This document shows, in pieces, positions 1-5,167 of a stretch of 5,167 nucleotides of DNA. The notes beneath the pieces are model-generated. The model searched no databases, was not told the origin of the DNA, and saw only the letters and a list, made by a program, of their open reading frames with translations. The DNA is from an uncultured Clostridia bacterium (lineage in GTDB: Bacteria > Bacillota > Clostridia > Oscillospirales > Acutalibacteraceae): positions 1-5,167 of the forward strand of contig CAMGDK010000103.1 in NCBI GenBank assembly GCA_946042285.1. The letters run 5' to 3'. Position 1 is the first letter of the stretch. Each line of letters starts with the position of its first letter. The translations under genes and the position numbers were made by a program.

Positions 1-42
1 CCTAAGCCTTCGTCGGCAGCGTCAGATGTGTATAAGAGACAG
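1..42 (+). other. Illumina Nextera adapter contamination (i5 S508 index, Read 1 adapter, Tn5 mosaic end)
   Basis: Bases 10-23 read TCGTCGGCAGCGTC and bases 24-42 read AGATGTGTATAAGAGACAG. Together they are the complete Nextera Read 1 transposase adapter ending in the 19-base Tn5 mosaic end. Bases 2-9 read CTAAGCCT, which is the Nextera i5 index known as S508, and base 1 (C) fits the last base of the P5 stem. This is library-preparation DNA left on a contig end, not part of the organism. The genuine sequence starts at about 43, where a transposome cut the template. An ATG at 26-28 inside the mosaic end is in frame with the first gene and gives the familiar spurious peptide MCIRDS. Confidence 0.98.
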
Positions 43-43
43 C

Positions 44-610
44 TTTACTATTACCCCGATTGAGTTGTATAAATTCTGCGTTTCACTTCAAAACACATTT
101 TCTCATGACTTGTCCGCCTTGTTCTCTTCACAGCAAGGAACATCGTTGGGTGAAGTTGCGGCGAATGTAGTCGGATTTGTATTCAATCCGGGCGGACAGT
201 TACTCAACGCATCGCTGTTTTATTTGGCTTGTTTGATTGCACTTGGTTACTGCGTTATCAAGGTATTTTTTGATAATCTCAAACGTGGAGGAATTCTGCT
301 GATTCAAATAGCCGTAGGCAGTCTGTATATGTTTTCAATACCAAGAGGCTACGGAGATGGATTTACACAGTGGATAAAGCAGATTTTTGCTCTGTGTTTA
401 ACAACATTTCTTCAAACAACGCTGTTGTTTATGGGATTGCTCACTTTCAAAGATAATATGCTGCTTGGAATAGGAATTATGCTTTCATCGGCAGAGGTTC
501 CTCGTATAGCAGAACGCTTTGGGCTTGATACAAGTGTTAAGTTCAATGTAATGAGTGCAATGCACATGACATCAACAGCCGTGCATCTTGCAAAGTCAAT
601 TGCAGCTTAA
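44..610 (+). CDS. VirB6/TrbL-like conjugal transfer membrane protein (DUF6045-type), 5'-truncated
   Basis: This is the C-terminal 188 residues of a polytopic membrane protein; the true start lies beyond the contig edge. Hydrophobic segments lie at about fragment residues 54-76, 83-99, 112-134 and 138-150. They are separated by short loops such as DNLKRGG and PRGYGDGF. The C-terminal stretch EVPRIAERFGLDTS followed by MSAMHMTSTAVHLAKSI is, from memory, typical of the DUF6045/TrbL-like proteins of clostridial Tn1549-type conjugative elements. These occupy the VirB6 position of the type IV secretion channel in the cytoplasmic membrane. The downstream PrgI-like and VirB4 genes support that role. 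The apparent start at 26 lies in adapter DNA, so the first six residues (MCIRDS) must be discarded. The family name is recalled rather than searched; the channel role is inference from family and context. Confidence 0.8.
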   Translation, partial: FTITPIELYKFCVSLQNTFSHDLSALFSSQQGTSLGEVAANVVGFVFNPGGQLLNASLFYLACLIALGYCVIKVFFDNLKRGGILLIQIAVGSLYMFSIPRGYGDGFTQWIKQIFALCLTTFLQTTLLFMGLLTFKDNMLLGIGIMLSSAEVPRIAERFGLDTSVKFNVMSAMHMTSTAVHLAKSIAA

Positions 611-611
611 C

Positions 612-617
612 AGGAGG
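612..617 (+). promoter_or_regulatory. Ribosome binding site of the acidic protein gene
   Basis: AGGAGG lies in the 12-base gap after the stop of the VirB6-like gene and is followed by a 5-base spacer to the ATG at 623. It is a full-strength Shine-Dalgarno sequence and fixes the start of the next gene. Confidence 0.85.
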
Positions 618-622
618 TAAAA

Positions 623-1759
623 ATGATTTACACAGGAAAAATAAAAAGCATTGACCAAATCATAGTATCGGATCCGAGCTACGAAAAAGGTATTTGGTGC
701 AGATACGAAAATGACAATGTCAATGCAAAGGATTGGATAGTTGATATCTTTATCCAAGAATACAATGAAAATGTTGAGGGACATAACATCAAGGGTATTG
801 ACCTTCAAATGATGTTAAGGGATCCAAGCATAACAGCAAGGATAAACGACAACTCTATTACCTATCCAAAAGAATTCAACATCAATGAATTCACAATTGG
901 AATGGATACGGCAAGTGTTTCGATAGGCATCGATAAAAAAGCCGATACAATACGAAAAGAAAGAGGCTCATGGAATTGTAGCACAGCACTTAATACTCTT
1001 ACCGATGGAGAATTCGGGTGCGTTTTTGAAGGTGTATCGGAAAAGACAGATCGTGTTGGATTTATATATATTTCCGGCTACCTTGATGACGATACAGGCT
1101 ACAGCTTTGATGACGTTCTTAAATATTTGACAGAAAACCTTCAAATTGAAGGACTGACAAAAAACATATCGCAGGATGAAACCGAAATTGAAACCTTCCT
1201 TGTAGATAAGGATGGTATTGATGTCAGCCTTGCTACATGGTTTGATGTCGACAAAAAATTCGGCACTCATGTTAATGACGAGGACGGACATTGGGTAAAT
1301 CTATATGCCTTATACAATCCGTCAACAGACAAATTGACCTGTCAATATTCTGTGGACACACCCGAAAAGATTACGCACTATCCATACACTCCAAGTCTTT
1401 ATGAAAAACAGATGATAGAGAAGCTCATAAATGACTATTGTCTTAAGGAAGAACAATGCAATGCAAAAGATTTGTATGAATCCTTTATGAAATCGGACGA
1501 GGCAAAACATTATTTCGATTTCGGGGATGATGACTCAATCAATCTTGAAGCGATTGAATCTGCACTTAAGGAGTATTCGGCAGATATTGTATTATTCCAT
1601 CTTTCAGAGGAACAGCGCAACTTATTTGCTGATTATTTTGAAAGCAGTATAGATTTCGCCGGTGTGTTACCACCAAATTTAACATCGGCTGATAAACAAC
1701 TTTATGACTCTATAATCAGAGAAAGAATTGACGAATGTATGGGAGGTATAGAGCAGTGA
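623..1759 (+). CDS. Uncharacterised acidic protein of a conjugative element
   Basis: The protein has 378 residues, with no signal peptide or membrane segment, so it is probably cytoplasmic. A hand count gives about 74 Asp/Glu against about 34 Lys/Arg, which is strongly acidic. Visible features are an N-terminal VSDPSYEKGIWC motif (residues 15-26), an FTIGMDTASVSIGID segment (90-104) and a second module starting near TWFDVDKKFGTHVNDEDG (205-222) followed by WVNLYALYNP. The C-terminal 120 residues look helical and charged. The DP-x-Y...GxW and GMDTA patterns recall hypothetical accessory proteins (DUF-type) common in clostridial conjugative elements, but no family is assigned with confidence. 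The start at 623 has a strong Shine-Dalgarno sequence. The stop overlaps the next gene's GTG by four bases, so the two are probably translationally coupled. Sampled 60-base lines are about 32-38% GC, lower than in the flanking VirB6-like gene. Possible roles include anti-restriction by DNA mimicry or a transfer accessory factor; neither is shown. Confidence 0.85.
   Translation: MIYTGKIKSIDQIIVSDPSYEKGIWCRYENDNVNAKDWIVDIFIQEYNENVEGHNIKGIDLQMMLRDPSITARINDNSITYPKEFNINEFTIGMDTASVSIGIDKKADTIRKERGSWNCSTALNTLTDGEFGCVFEGVSEKTDRVGFIYISGYLDDDTGYSFDDVLKYLTENLQIEGLTKNISQDETEIETFLVDKDGIDVSLATWFDVDKKFGTHVNDEDGHWVNLYALYNPSTDKLTCQYSVDTPEKITHYPYTPSLYEKQMIEKLINDYCLKEEQCNAKDLYESFMKSDEAKHYFDFGDDDSINLEAIESALKEYSADIVLFHLSEEQRNLFADYFESSIDFAGVLPPNLTSADKQLYDSIIRERIDECMGGIEQ
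1741..1746 (+). promoter_or_regulatory. Ribosome binding site deciding the GTG start at 1756
   Basis: GGGAGG sits 9 bases before the GTG at 1756. An in-frame ATG at 1735 lies upstream of this site and has no such sequence in front of it, so GTG 1756 is the better start. The site lies inside the last codons of the acidic protein gene. Confidence 0.8.
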
Positions 1760-2094
1760 AAAAGCAATATATCTATCCACAGAACATGAGAGCCTCCGCA
1801 ACATTATGGTTATGGTCTTTAAGAGATTTTGCAATCATGATGGTAGGCGCTCTCTTTTCTGCGTTTGTCTTGGCAACGACAAAAATTGTAATACCTGCTG
1901 CAATAGTCGCCGTGTTTGCATTTTTAAGCATACGCACAGAAGATAACACAATACTCGACTATATACAGTATTCGGTTAAATACTTCATTTCAACACAGCA
2001 GTATTACGAATGGGGCTTGAAAAGCAAGCCTCAATCAGTTAAGAAAAAACCAAAGGAGGTTATATCTCGTGAAGATGTCAAAGAAAAAGCCTAA
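1756..2094 (+). CDS. PrgI/VirB3-like small conjugal transfer membrane protein
   Basis: With the GTG start the protein has 112 residues. The N-terminus contains YIYPQNMRASATLWLWSLRDF (residues 5-25). Two hydrophobic segments follow at about 22-40 and 42-58, then an IRTEDNTILDYIQY segment and FISTQQYYEWGL (77-88 region). The last 25 residues are a lysine-rich hydrophilic tail. Two adjacent N-terminal membrane helices followed by a conserved cytoplasmic segment are the usual layout of the PrgI/VirB3-like proteins encoded just before VirB4 in Gram-positive conjugation systems, where they are thought to dock the ATPase to the membrane channel. GTG 1756 was preferred to ATG 1735 because GGGAGG precedes it and because it gives a 4-base GTGA overlap with the upstream stop. 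The 3' end overlaps the next gene by 26 bases. Membership of the broad PrgI/VirB3-like group is well supported by size and position; the exact family was not searched. Confidence 0.82.
   Translation: MKKQYIYPQNMRASATLWLWSLRDFAIMMVGALFSAFVLATTKIVIPAAIVAVFAFLSIRTEDNTILDYIQYSVKYFISTQQYYEWGLKSKPQSVKKKPKEVISREDVKEKA
2052..2059 (+). promoter_or_regulatory. Ribosome binding site deciding the GTG start at 2069
   Basis: AAAGGAGG inside the 3' end of the PrgI-like gene is 9 bases before GTG 2069 and 15 bases before the in-frame ATG at 2075. The spacing favours GTG 2069. Confidence 0.8.
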
Positions 2095-2665
2095 AAACAC
2101 AGTTCAGGAGCTTATAGAAATTGAAACATTTTCAAAGTTTGGTCTTAAAACATCAAAGGGAGAAATTGCATATTTCGTAATTGCTCCCACCAACATATCA
2201 GTCCTTTCATACGAAAACATTCAGTTAAAGGTGTGGCATTTAATGCAAATCCTTTCTGCACAGCCTAACATTGAAATTACCTGCATTGATTCCTGCGAAA
2301 GATTTGATGATAATAAGAACTTTATGGTTGAAAGACTTTCAGAGGAAAAGAATCCCGCAGTAAAGCAATGCTTGGAAAAGGACATTGATTACCTTGATAA
2401 CATACAAATTGAAATGTCAACCGCAAGACAATTTATGTTTTCTGTTCGTTTTCGCAGAGAAAAGGAAGAACAGATATTCAATCAAATCAACCGAGTGGAA
2501 AAAGCTATTGCAGAGCAAGGCTTTGAGGTTAAACGACTGAAAAAGAATGACATAAAAAGATTTCTTGCAATTTATTACGGCGCGTCAATGCAGGGCGAAC
2601 TAATCCCGGACATTGACGGAAAGGATGCATTTGATGAAGAAAAGCTCAAAAAAGCGGTTATCTAA
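2069..2665 (+). CDS. TrsD-like conjugal transfer protein (possible free-standing VirB4 N-terminal-like domain)
   Basis: The protein has 198 residues and no membrane segment. It starts with a lysine-rich leader (KMSKKKPKN). Next comes a strand-like stretch GEIAYFVIAPTNISVLS (31-47), then a helix-rich middle with NPAVKQCLEKDIDYLDNI (95-112), a TARQFMFSVRFRR segment (118-130), and a coiled, charged region ending in IKRFLAIYYGASMQ (162-175). The alternating pattern, the NPAV...LEKDI...TARQF order and the location right after a PrgI-like gene resemble the small TrsD/TraD proteins that precede the TrsE/TraE (VirB4) ATPase in staphylococcal pGO1/pSK41-type conjugation regions. They also resemble VirB4 N-terminal domains. 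There is no Walker motif, so it is not itself an ATPase. The role is inferred to be a VirB4 partner at the cytoplasmic face of the channel. The gene starts at a GTG with a strong ribosome site. It overlaps the upstream gene by 26 bases and the sortase gene by 32 bases. Confidence 0.72.
   Translation: MKMSKKKPKNTVQELIEIETFSKFGLKTSKGEIAYFVIAPTNISVLSYENIQLKVWHLMQILSAQPNIEITCIDSCERFDDNKNFMVERLSEEKNPAVKQCLEKDIDYLDNIQIEMSTARQFMFSVRFRREKEEQIFNQINRVEKAIAEQGFEVKRLKKNDIKRFLAIYYGASMQGELIPDIDGKDAFDEEKLKKAVI
2618..2625 (+). promoter_or_regulatory. Ribosome binding site deciding the sortase start at 2634
   Basis: GGAAAGGA lies 8 bases before ATG 2634. In-frame upstream alternatives are TTG 2613, ATG 2625 and TTG 2631. 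ATG 2625 overlaps this site and TTG 2613 lies before it, so ATG 2634 is preferred. The site is inside the TrsD-like coding sequence, so it is a purine-rich but not perfect match. Confidence 0.6.
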
Positions 2666-3365
2666 TATTCTGATTATCATAAGTGAAATTCTCGTTTTGA
2701 TAGGTATATGTGTACTCGGCTACGTCTACGCCAATTCTGTTAAGGCTGAACGCGATATGCAAAAATTCGAATACATATATGTTGATGAAAAACAGGATGA
2801 GGATGACATAACAAGCACCGCATACAAAGCTATTGATAACTGCGTAGCATGGCTTAAAGTCCCGGATACAAAAATAAGTTATCCGATTATGCAAAAGAAA
2901 AACAGTCCGCTGTACTATCTACACAAGGATGCATACGGAAATTACTCATATTCCGGAACTCCGTTTTTAGATGAGAGATGCGATATTAATTCAAGTCAAA
3001 ATCTCATCATTTACGGACATAACATGCGTGACGGAACGATGTTCTCTCGTCTGATGAAATACAAGGACACCTCATATTGCAAGGCTCACGACAAGCTATA
3101 TTTAGTCGTCAACGGAGAAAAAGTTGAATATCAACTATATGCAGTAGCAAAGGTCAATGATGACGATATATGGTACACCTTTATTGACAATGAAAATGAG
3201 AACATGTTCAACAATCTAATATCGTATATTCAAACCAAATCCCTATACATATCTGATACAGATGTAAAGTATGGGGATTCTTTCATTACACTGTCAACCT
3301 GCGAATACACAAGAGAAAACGGCAGGTTAATCATTATAGGAACAAGGAGTGAATCTAATGTTTAA
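2634..3365 (+). CDS. srtB: Class B sortase
   Basis: The product is a membrane-anchored cysteine transpeptidase that cuts a sorting signal near the C-terminus of a surface protein and joins the protein to the cell wall. With ATG 2634 it has 243 residues. A lysine-rich start (MKKSSKKR) is followed by one membrane segment at about 10-33, so the catalytic domain lies outside the cell. The substrate-domain entry AWLKVPDTKISYPIMQ is at 72-87 and SGTPFLDERCD at 107-117. The catalytic His129 is in NLIIYGHNM, Cys223 is in TLSTCEY and Arg231 is in GRLIIIGTR. These motifs and the long insertion between His and Cys fit class B. The spacing from Cys to Arg is 8 residues, against 10 in S. aureus SrtB (C223, R233). 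The gene overlaps the TrsD-like gene by 32 bases and VirB4 by 8 bases, so it belongs to the transfer operon. No sortase substrate is encoded in this window. Sampled lines are only about 25-33% GC. Confidence 0.95.
   Translation: MKKSSKKRLSNILIIISEILVLIGICVLGYVYANSVKAERDMQKFEYIYVDEKQDEDDITSTAYKAIDNCVAWLKVPDTKISYPIMQKKNSPLYYLHKDAYGNYSYSGTPFLDERCDINSSQNLIIYGHNMRDGTMFSRLMKYKDTSYCKAHDKLYLVVNGEKVEYQLYAVAKVNDDDIWYTFIDNENENMFNNLISYIQTKSLYISDTDVKYGDSFITLSTCEYTRENGRLIIIGTRSESNV
3344..3350 (+). promoter_or_regulatory. Ribosome binding site of virB4
   Basis: AAGGAGT inside the end of the sortase gene is followed by a 7-base spacer to ATG 3358. It supports this start and the 8-base overlap between the two genes. 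Confidence 0.82.
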
Positions 3366-5167
3366 AAAGAAAAAGGTTGAACTGACAGAGGAAGAAATTG
3401 AGGAAATCAGTATTAAGGATTTCTTTGACAGAATTCTTCCGTCAACAATCAAATTTTCAACGGATCACTATATTATCGGTGATTCATACCGATGTGTGTG
3501 GGCAATAAAGGAATACCCGCCTACCACAGAAGAACTCGCACTGTTTTCACAGCTCGCCGACAGAAACAATGTTTCTCTTCGGCTCTATTCAAGAATCGTT
3601 GACGCACTTGAGCAGAGGAAGATTATTCAAAATGCAACTCGCAGAAACAAGCTACATACAGGCTCCGATGATGCACTTGAAAACATCAATGCAGAAGGAA
3701 ACCTTCAGGATGTAGTTACGCTCATAGCTGAACTGCGAAAGAATAAAGAGCCCCTGCTCCACTGCGCAGTGTATCTTGAACTCAAAGCAGACTCAATGCA
3801 GAAGCTCCGTGAACTGCAATCGGAAATTCTTATGGAGCTTACCCGTTCCAAGATGTCTGTGGACAGGCTTACTCTTCGCCAAAAGGAAGGCTTCCTCGCT
3901 GTTAATCCAACAGGATACAATGTATTCAGAGAACAGTTTGAGCGAGTATTACCTGCATCATCTGTTGCAAATCTTTACCCATTTAATTATTCAGGTAAAA
4001 CAGATCCAAAAGGCTTTTTTATCGGCAGAGATAAATACGGCACAAACATCCTTGTTGACTTTGACCGCAGAGCCGAGGACAAAACCAATGCAAACTGCTT
4101 AATACTCGGCAATTCAGGACAGGGTAAGTCATTCCTATTGAAGCTGATTCTAACAAACCTGCGTGAATCGGGAAAGAATATAATTTCTCTCGATCCGGAA
4201 GCAGAATATGAGGAATTAACAAAGGCTCTCGGTGGTTGTTATATTGACTTTATGTCAGGCGAATATATCATCAATCCACTCGAACCGAAATCGTTTGGCG
4301 AGGCCGACAAGTTTTATGAGCAGAACGATCCCGAAGCCTTTAGAAAGGCTACCCGCCTTTCACAGCACATAGCTTATCTTAAAGACTTCTTTAGGGCTTA
4401 CAAGGATTTCAATGATGAACAGCTTGATACACTTGAAATCATTTTAACGAAGCTCTACAAGAATTTCGGTATAACCGATTATACTGACTATGACAAGCTG
4501 AAGGCTACCGATTATCCGATTATGTCAGACCTGTATGAACTGCTCGATAAAGAATACAAGGGCTACAATCACAACATAAAGAACATTTACCGACAGGAAA
4601 CTCTTCAGGAGCTTTGTCTCGGTCTCAATTCAATGTGTGTCGGAACGGAAAGCAAATACTTTAATGGTCATACAAACATTATTGACGATCAGTTCTTATG
4701 CTTTGGCGTAAAAGGTCTTCTTGATACAAACCGAAGGCTTAAGGATGCCATGCTCTTCAATCTTCTCTCATACATGACAAATGAGCTCTTAAGCAAGGGA
4801 AACACCGTAGCAGCCATTGATGAGTTATATCTATTCCTTACAAATTTGACTGCTATTGAATATATCCGCAATGCTTCAAAAAGAGTTCGTAAAAGAGATT
4901 CGGCAGTAATCCTTGCAAGTCAGAATATTGAGGATTTTATGCTGGACGGAATCAAGGAGTTTACAAAGCCCTTGTTCTCCATCCCGACTCATCAATTTCT
5001 GTTTAACGCGGGAAATATTGAGCCAAAAACATATATGGATATTATGCAGTTAGAGCCTTCAGAATTCGACCATATCAAATATCCGGAACGAGGCACCTGC
5101 CTATATCGCTGTGGAAACGAAAGATACTTGCTTCAAGTCATTGCTTCCGATTTTAAGGAGAAGATGT
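3358..5167 (+). CDS. virB4: VirB4/TrsE-family type IV secretion ATPase, 3' end cut by the window edge
   Basis: The product is the conserved ATPase that powers assembly of, and transfer through, Gram-positive type IV secretion channels. It acts on the cytoplasmic face of the membrane. The frame is open for 603 codons from ATG 3358 and leaves the window in frame. An N-terminal VirB4 domain spans about residues 25-215. It is followed by GFFIGRDKYGTNILVDFDRR (219-238), the Walker A motif GNSGQGKS (251-258, Lys257), LDPEAEYEEL (from 278), Walker B TVAAIDEL (483-490, Asp488-Glu489), the basic segment RNASKRVRKRD from 504, and ASQN (520-523, Gln522). Near the edge, RGTCLYRCGNERYLLQVIASD is typical of the last 30-40 residues of TrsE/VirB4 proteins, so little is probably missing. 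All key ATPase motifs are intact. The gene starts 8 bases before the sortase stop and has its own ribosome site. The next gene would be expected to be a cell-wall hydrolase of the CD1107/NlpC-P60 type; that is inference from related elements. Confidence 0.96.
   Translation, partial: MFKKKKVELTEEEIEEISIKDFFDRILPSTIKFSTDHYIIGDSYRCVWAIKEYPPTTEELALFSQLADRNNVSLRLYSRIVDALEQRKIIQNATRRNKLHTGSDDALENINAEGNLQDVVTLIAELRKNKEPLLHCAVYLELKADSMQKLRELQSEILMELTRSKMSVDRLTLRQKEGFLAVNPTGYNVFREQFERVLPASSVANLYPFNYSGKTDPKGFFIGRDKYGTNILVDFDRRAEDKTNANCLILGNSGQGKSFLLKLILTNLRESGKNIISLDPEAEYEELTKALGGCYIDFMSGEYIINPLEPKSFGEADKFYEQNDPEAFRKATRLSQHIAYLKDFFRAYKDFNDEQLDTLEIILTKLYKNFGITDYTDYDKLKATDYPIMSDLYELLDKEYKGYNHNIKNIYRQETLQELCLGLNSMCVGTESKYFNGHTNIIDDQFLCFGVKGLLDTNRRLKDAMLFNLLSYMTNELLSKGNTVAAIDELYLFLTNLTAIEYIRNASKRVRKRDSAVILASQNIEDFMLDGIKEFTKPLFSIPTHQFLFNAGNIEPKTYMDIMQLEPSEFDHIKYPERGTCLYRCGNERYLLQVIASDFKEKM

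Noticed and set aside
26..43. ATG at 26 as the start of the first gene
   Set aside because: These bases belong to the Tn5 mosaic end of the sequencing adapter, so the encoded MCIRDS is an artefact.
596..808. Reverse-strand open frame of 70 codons
   Set aside because: It lies opposite the start of the acidic protein gene, has no convincing ribosome site and gives a low-complexity hydrophobic peptide. It is a shadow of the + strand gene.
668..830. Repeated GGATCC with DPS codons (near 670 and 820)
   Set aside because: The match is only about 8 bases, and the flanking residues (VSDPSY and LRDPSI) do not extend into a repeat. It is likely chance.
1120..1135. TTGACA near 1126 as an internal promoter -35 box
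   Set aside because: There is no TATAAT-like element at proper spacing, and it sits in the middle of a coding region in a tightly coupled operon.
968..1510. Two reverse-strand open frames (968-1291 and 1322-1510)
   Set aside because: Both are fully inside the acidic protein gene on the other strand. Their Phe/Ile/Cys-rich translations are what antisense reading of an acidic, AT-rich gene produces.
2658..2894. Reverse-strand open frame of 78 codons
   Set aside because: It is antisense to the sortase N-terminal half, whose membrane segment and domain entry are clearly real.
3705..4871. Open frames at 3705-3920 (-), 3776-4102 (+), 4019-4222 (-) and 4689-4871 (-)
   Set aside because: All lie within the VirB4 frame, which carries intact Walker A and B motifs across this region. 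None has a recognisable domain.
2069..5167. TrsD-like protein plus VirB4 as one VirB4 split by insertion of the sortase gene
   Set aside because: VirB4 from 3358 has its own N-terminal domain and ribosome site, so it is complete at its 5' end. The small protein is a separate gene, not a detached half.
1..5167. CRISPR array, tRNA, rRNA, insertion sequence, riboswitch, attachment site or transcription terminator
   Set aside because: No repeated spacers, cloverleaf, transposase, inverted terminal repeats or GC-rich hairpin followed by a T run were seen. Coding sequence fills the window from 44 to the end except for 12 bases.

Overview
The window is a piece of a Gram-positive conjugative element (an integrative conjugative element or conjugative plasmid). 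It most likely comes from a gut-type Clostridia/Firmicutes genome or metagenome. The evidence is the gene content (a DUF6045/TrbL-VirB6-like channel protein, a PrgI/VirB3-like protein, a TrsD-like protein, a class B sortase and a VirB4/TrsE ATPase), strong AGGAGG-type ribosome binding sites, GTG starts, and moderately AT-rich DNA. The species cannot be named from this sequence.

Bases 1-42 are not biological. They are the Illumina Nextera i5-side adapter: one base of the P5 stem, an 8-base index matching S508, the Read 1 transposase adapter and the 19-base Tn5 mosaic end. Genuine sequence begins at about 43. The adapter contains an ATG that creates a false N-terminus (MCIRDS) on the first gene, which is really a 5'-truncated fragment.

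All genes lie on the + strand, closely packed or overlapping, with no intergenic stretch longer than 12 bases. In order they are: the 3' part of a VirB6-like polytopic membrane protein (44-610); an uncharacterised, very acidic 378-residue soluble protein (623-1759); a PrgI/VirB3-like small membrane protein (1756-2094); a TrsD-like protein (2069-2665); a class B sortase (2634-3365); and a VirB4-family ATPase that runs off the right edge (3358-5167, 603 codons seen, close to its natural end). Four of the five junctions are overlaps of 4, 26, 32 and 8 bases, and each gene after the first has a recognisable Shine-Dalgarno sequence. This looks like one translationally coupled transfer operon. No promoter, terminator, RNA gene, CRISPR array, insertion sequence or origin was found.

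The VirB4-like ATPase, PrgI/VirB3-like protein and VirB6-like protein would form the membrane-embedded type IV secretion machine. The sortase would attach an element-encoded surface protein (not in this window) to the cell wall. The acidic protein has no assigned role. The best candidates for a second look are the acidic protein inside the channel gene block, the sortase gene placed between the TrsD-like and VirB4 genes, and an apparent drop in GC content at those two cargo-like genes relative to VirB6 and VirB4.
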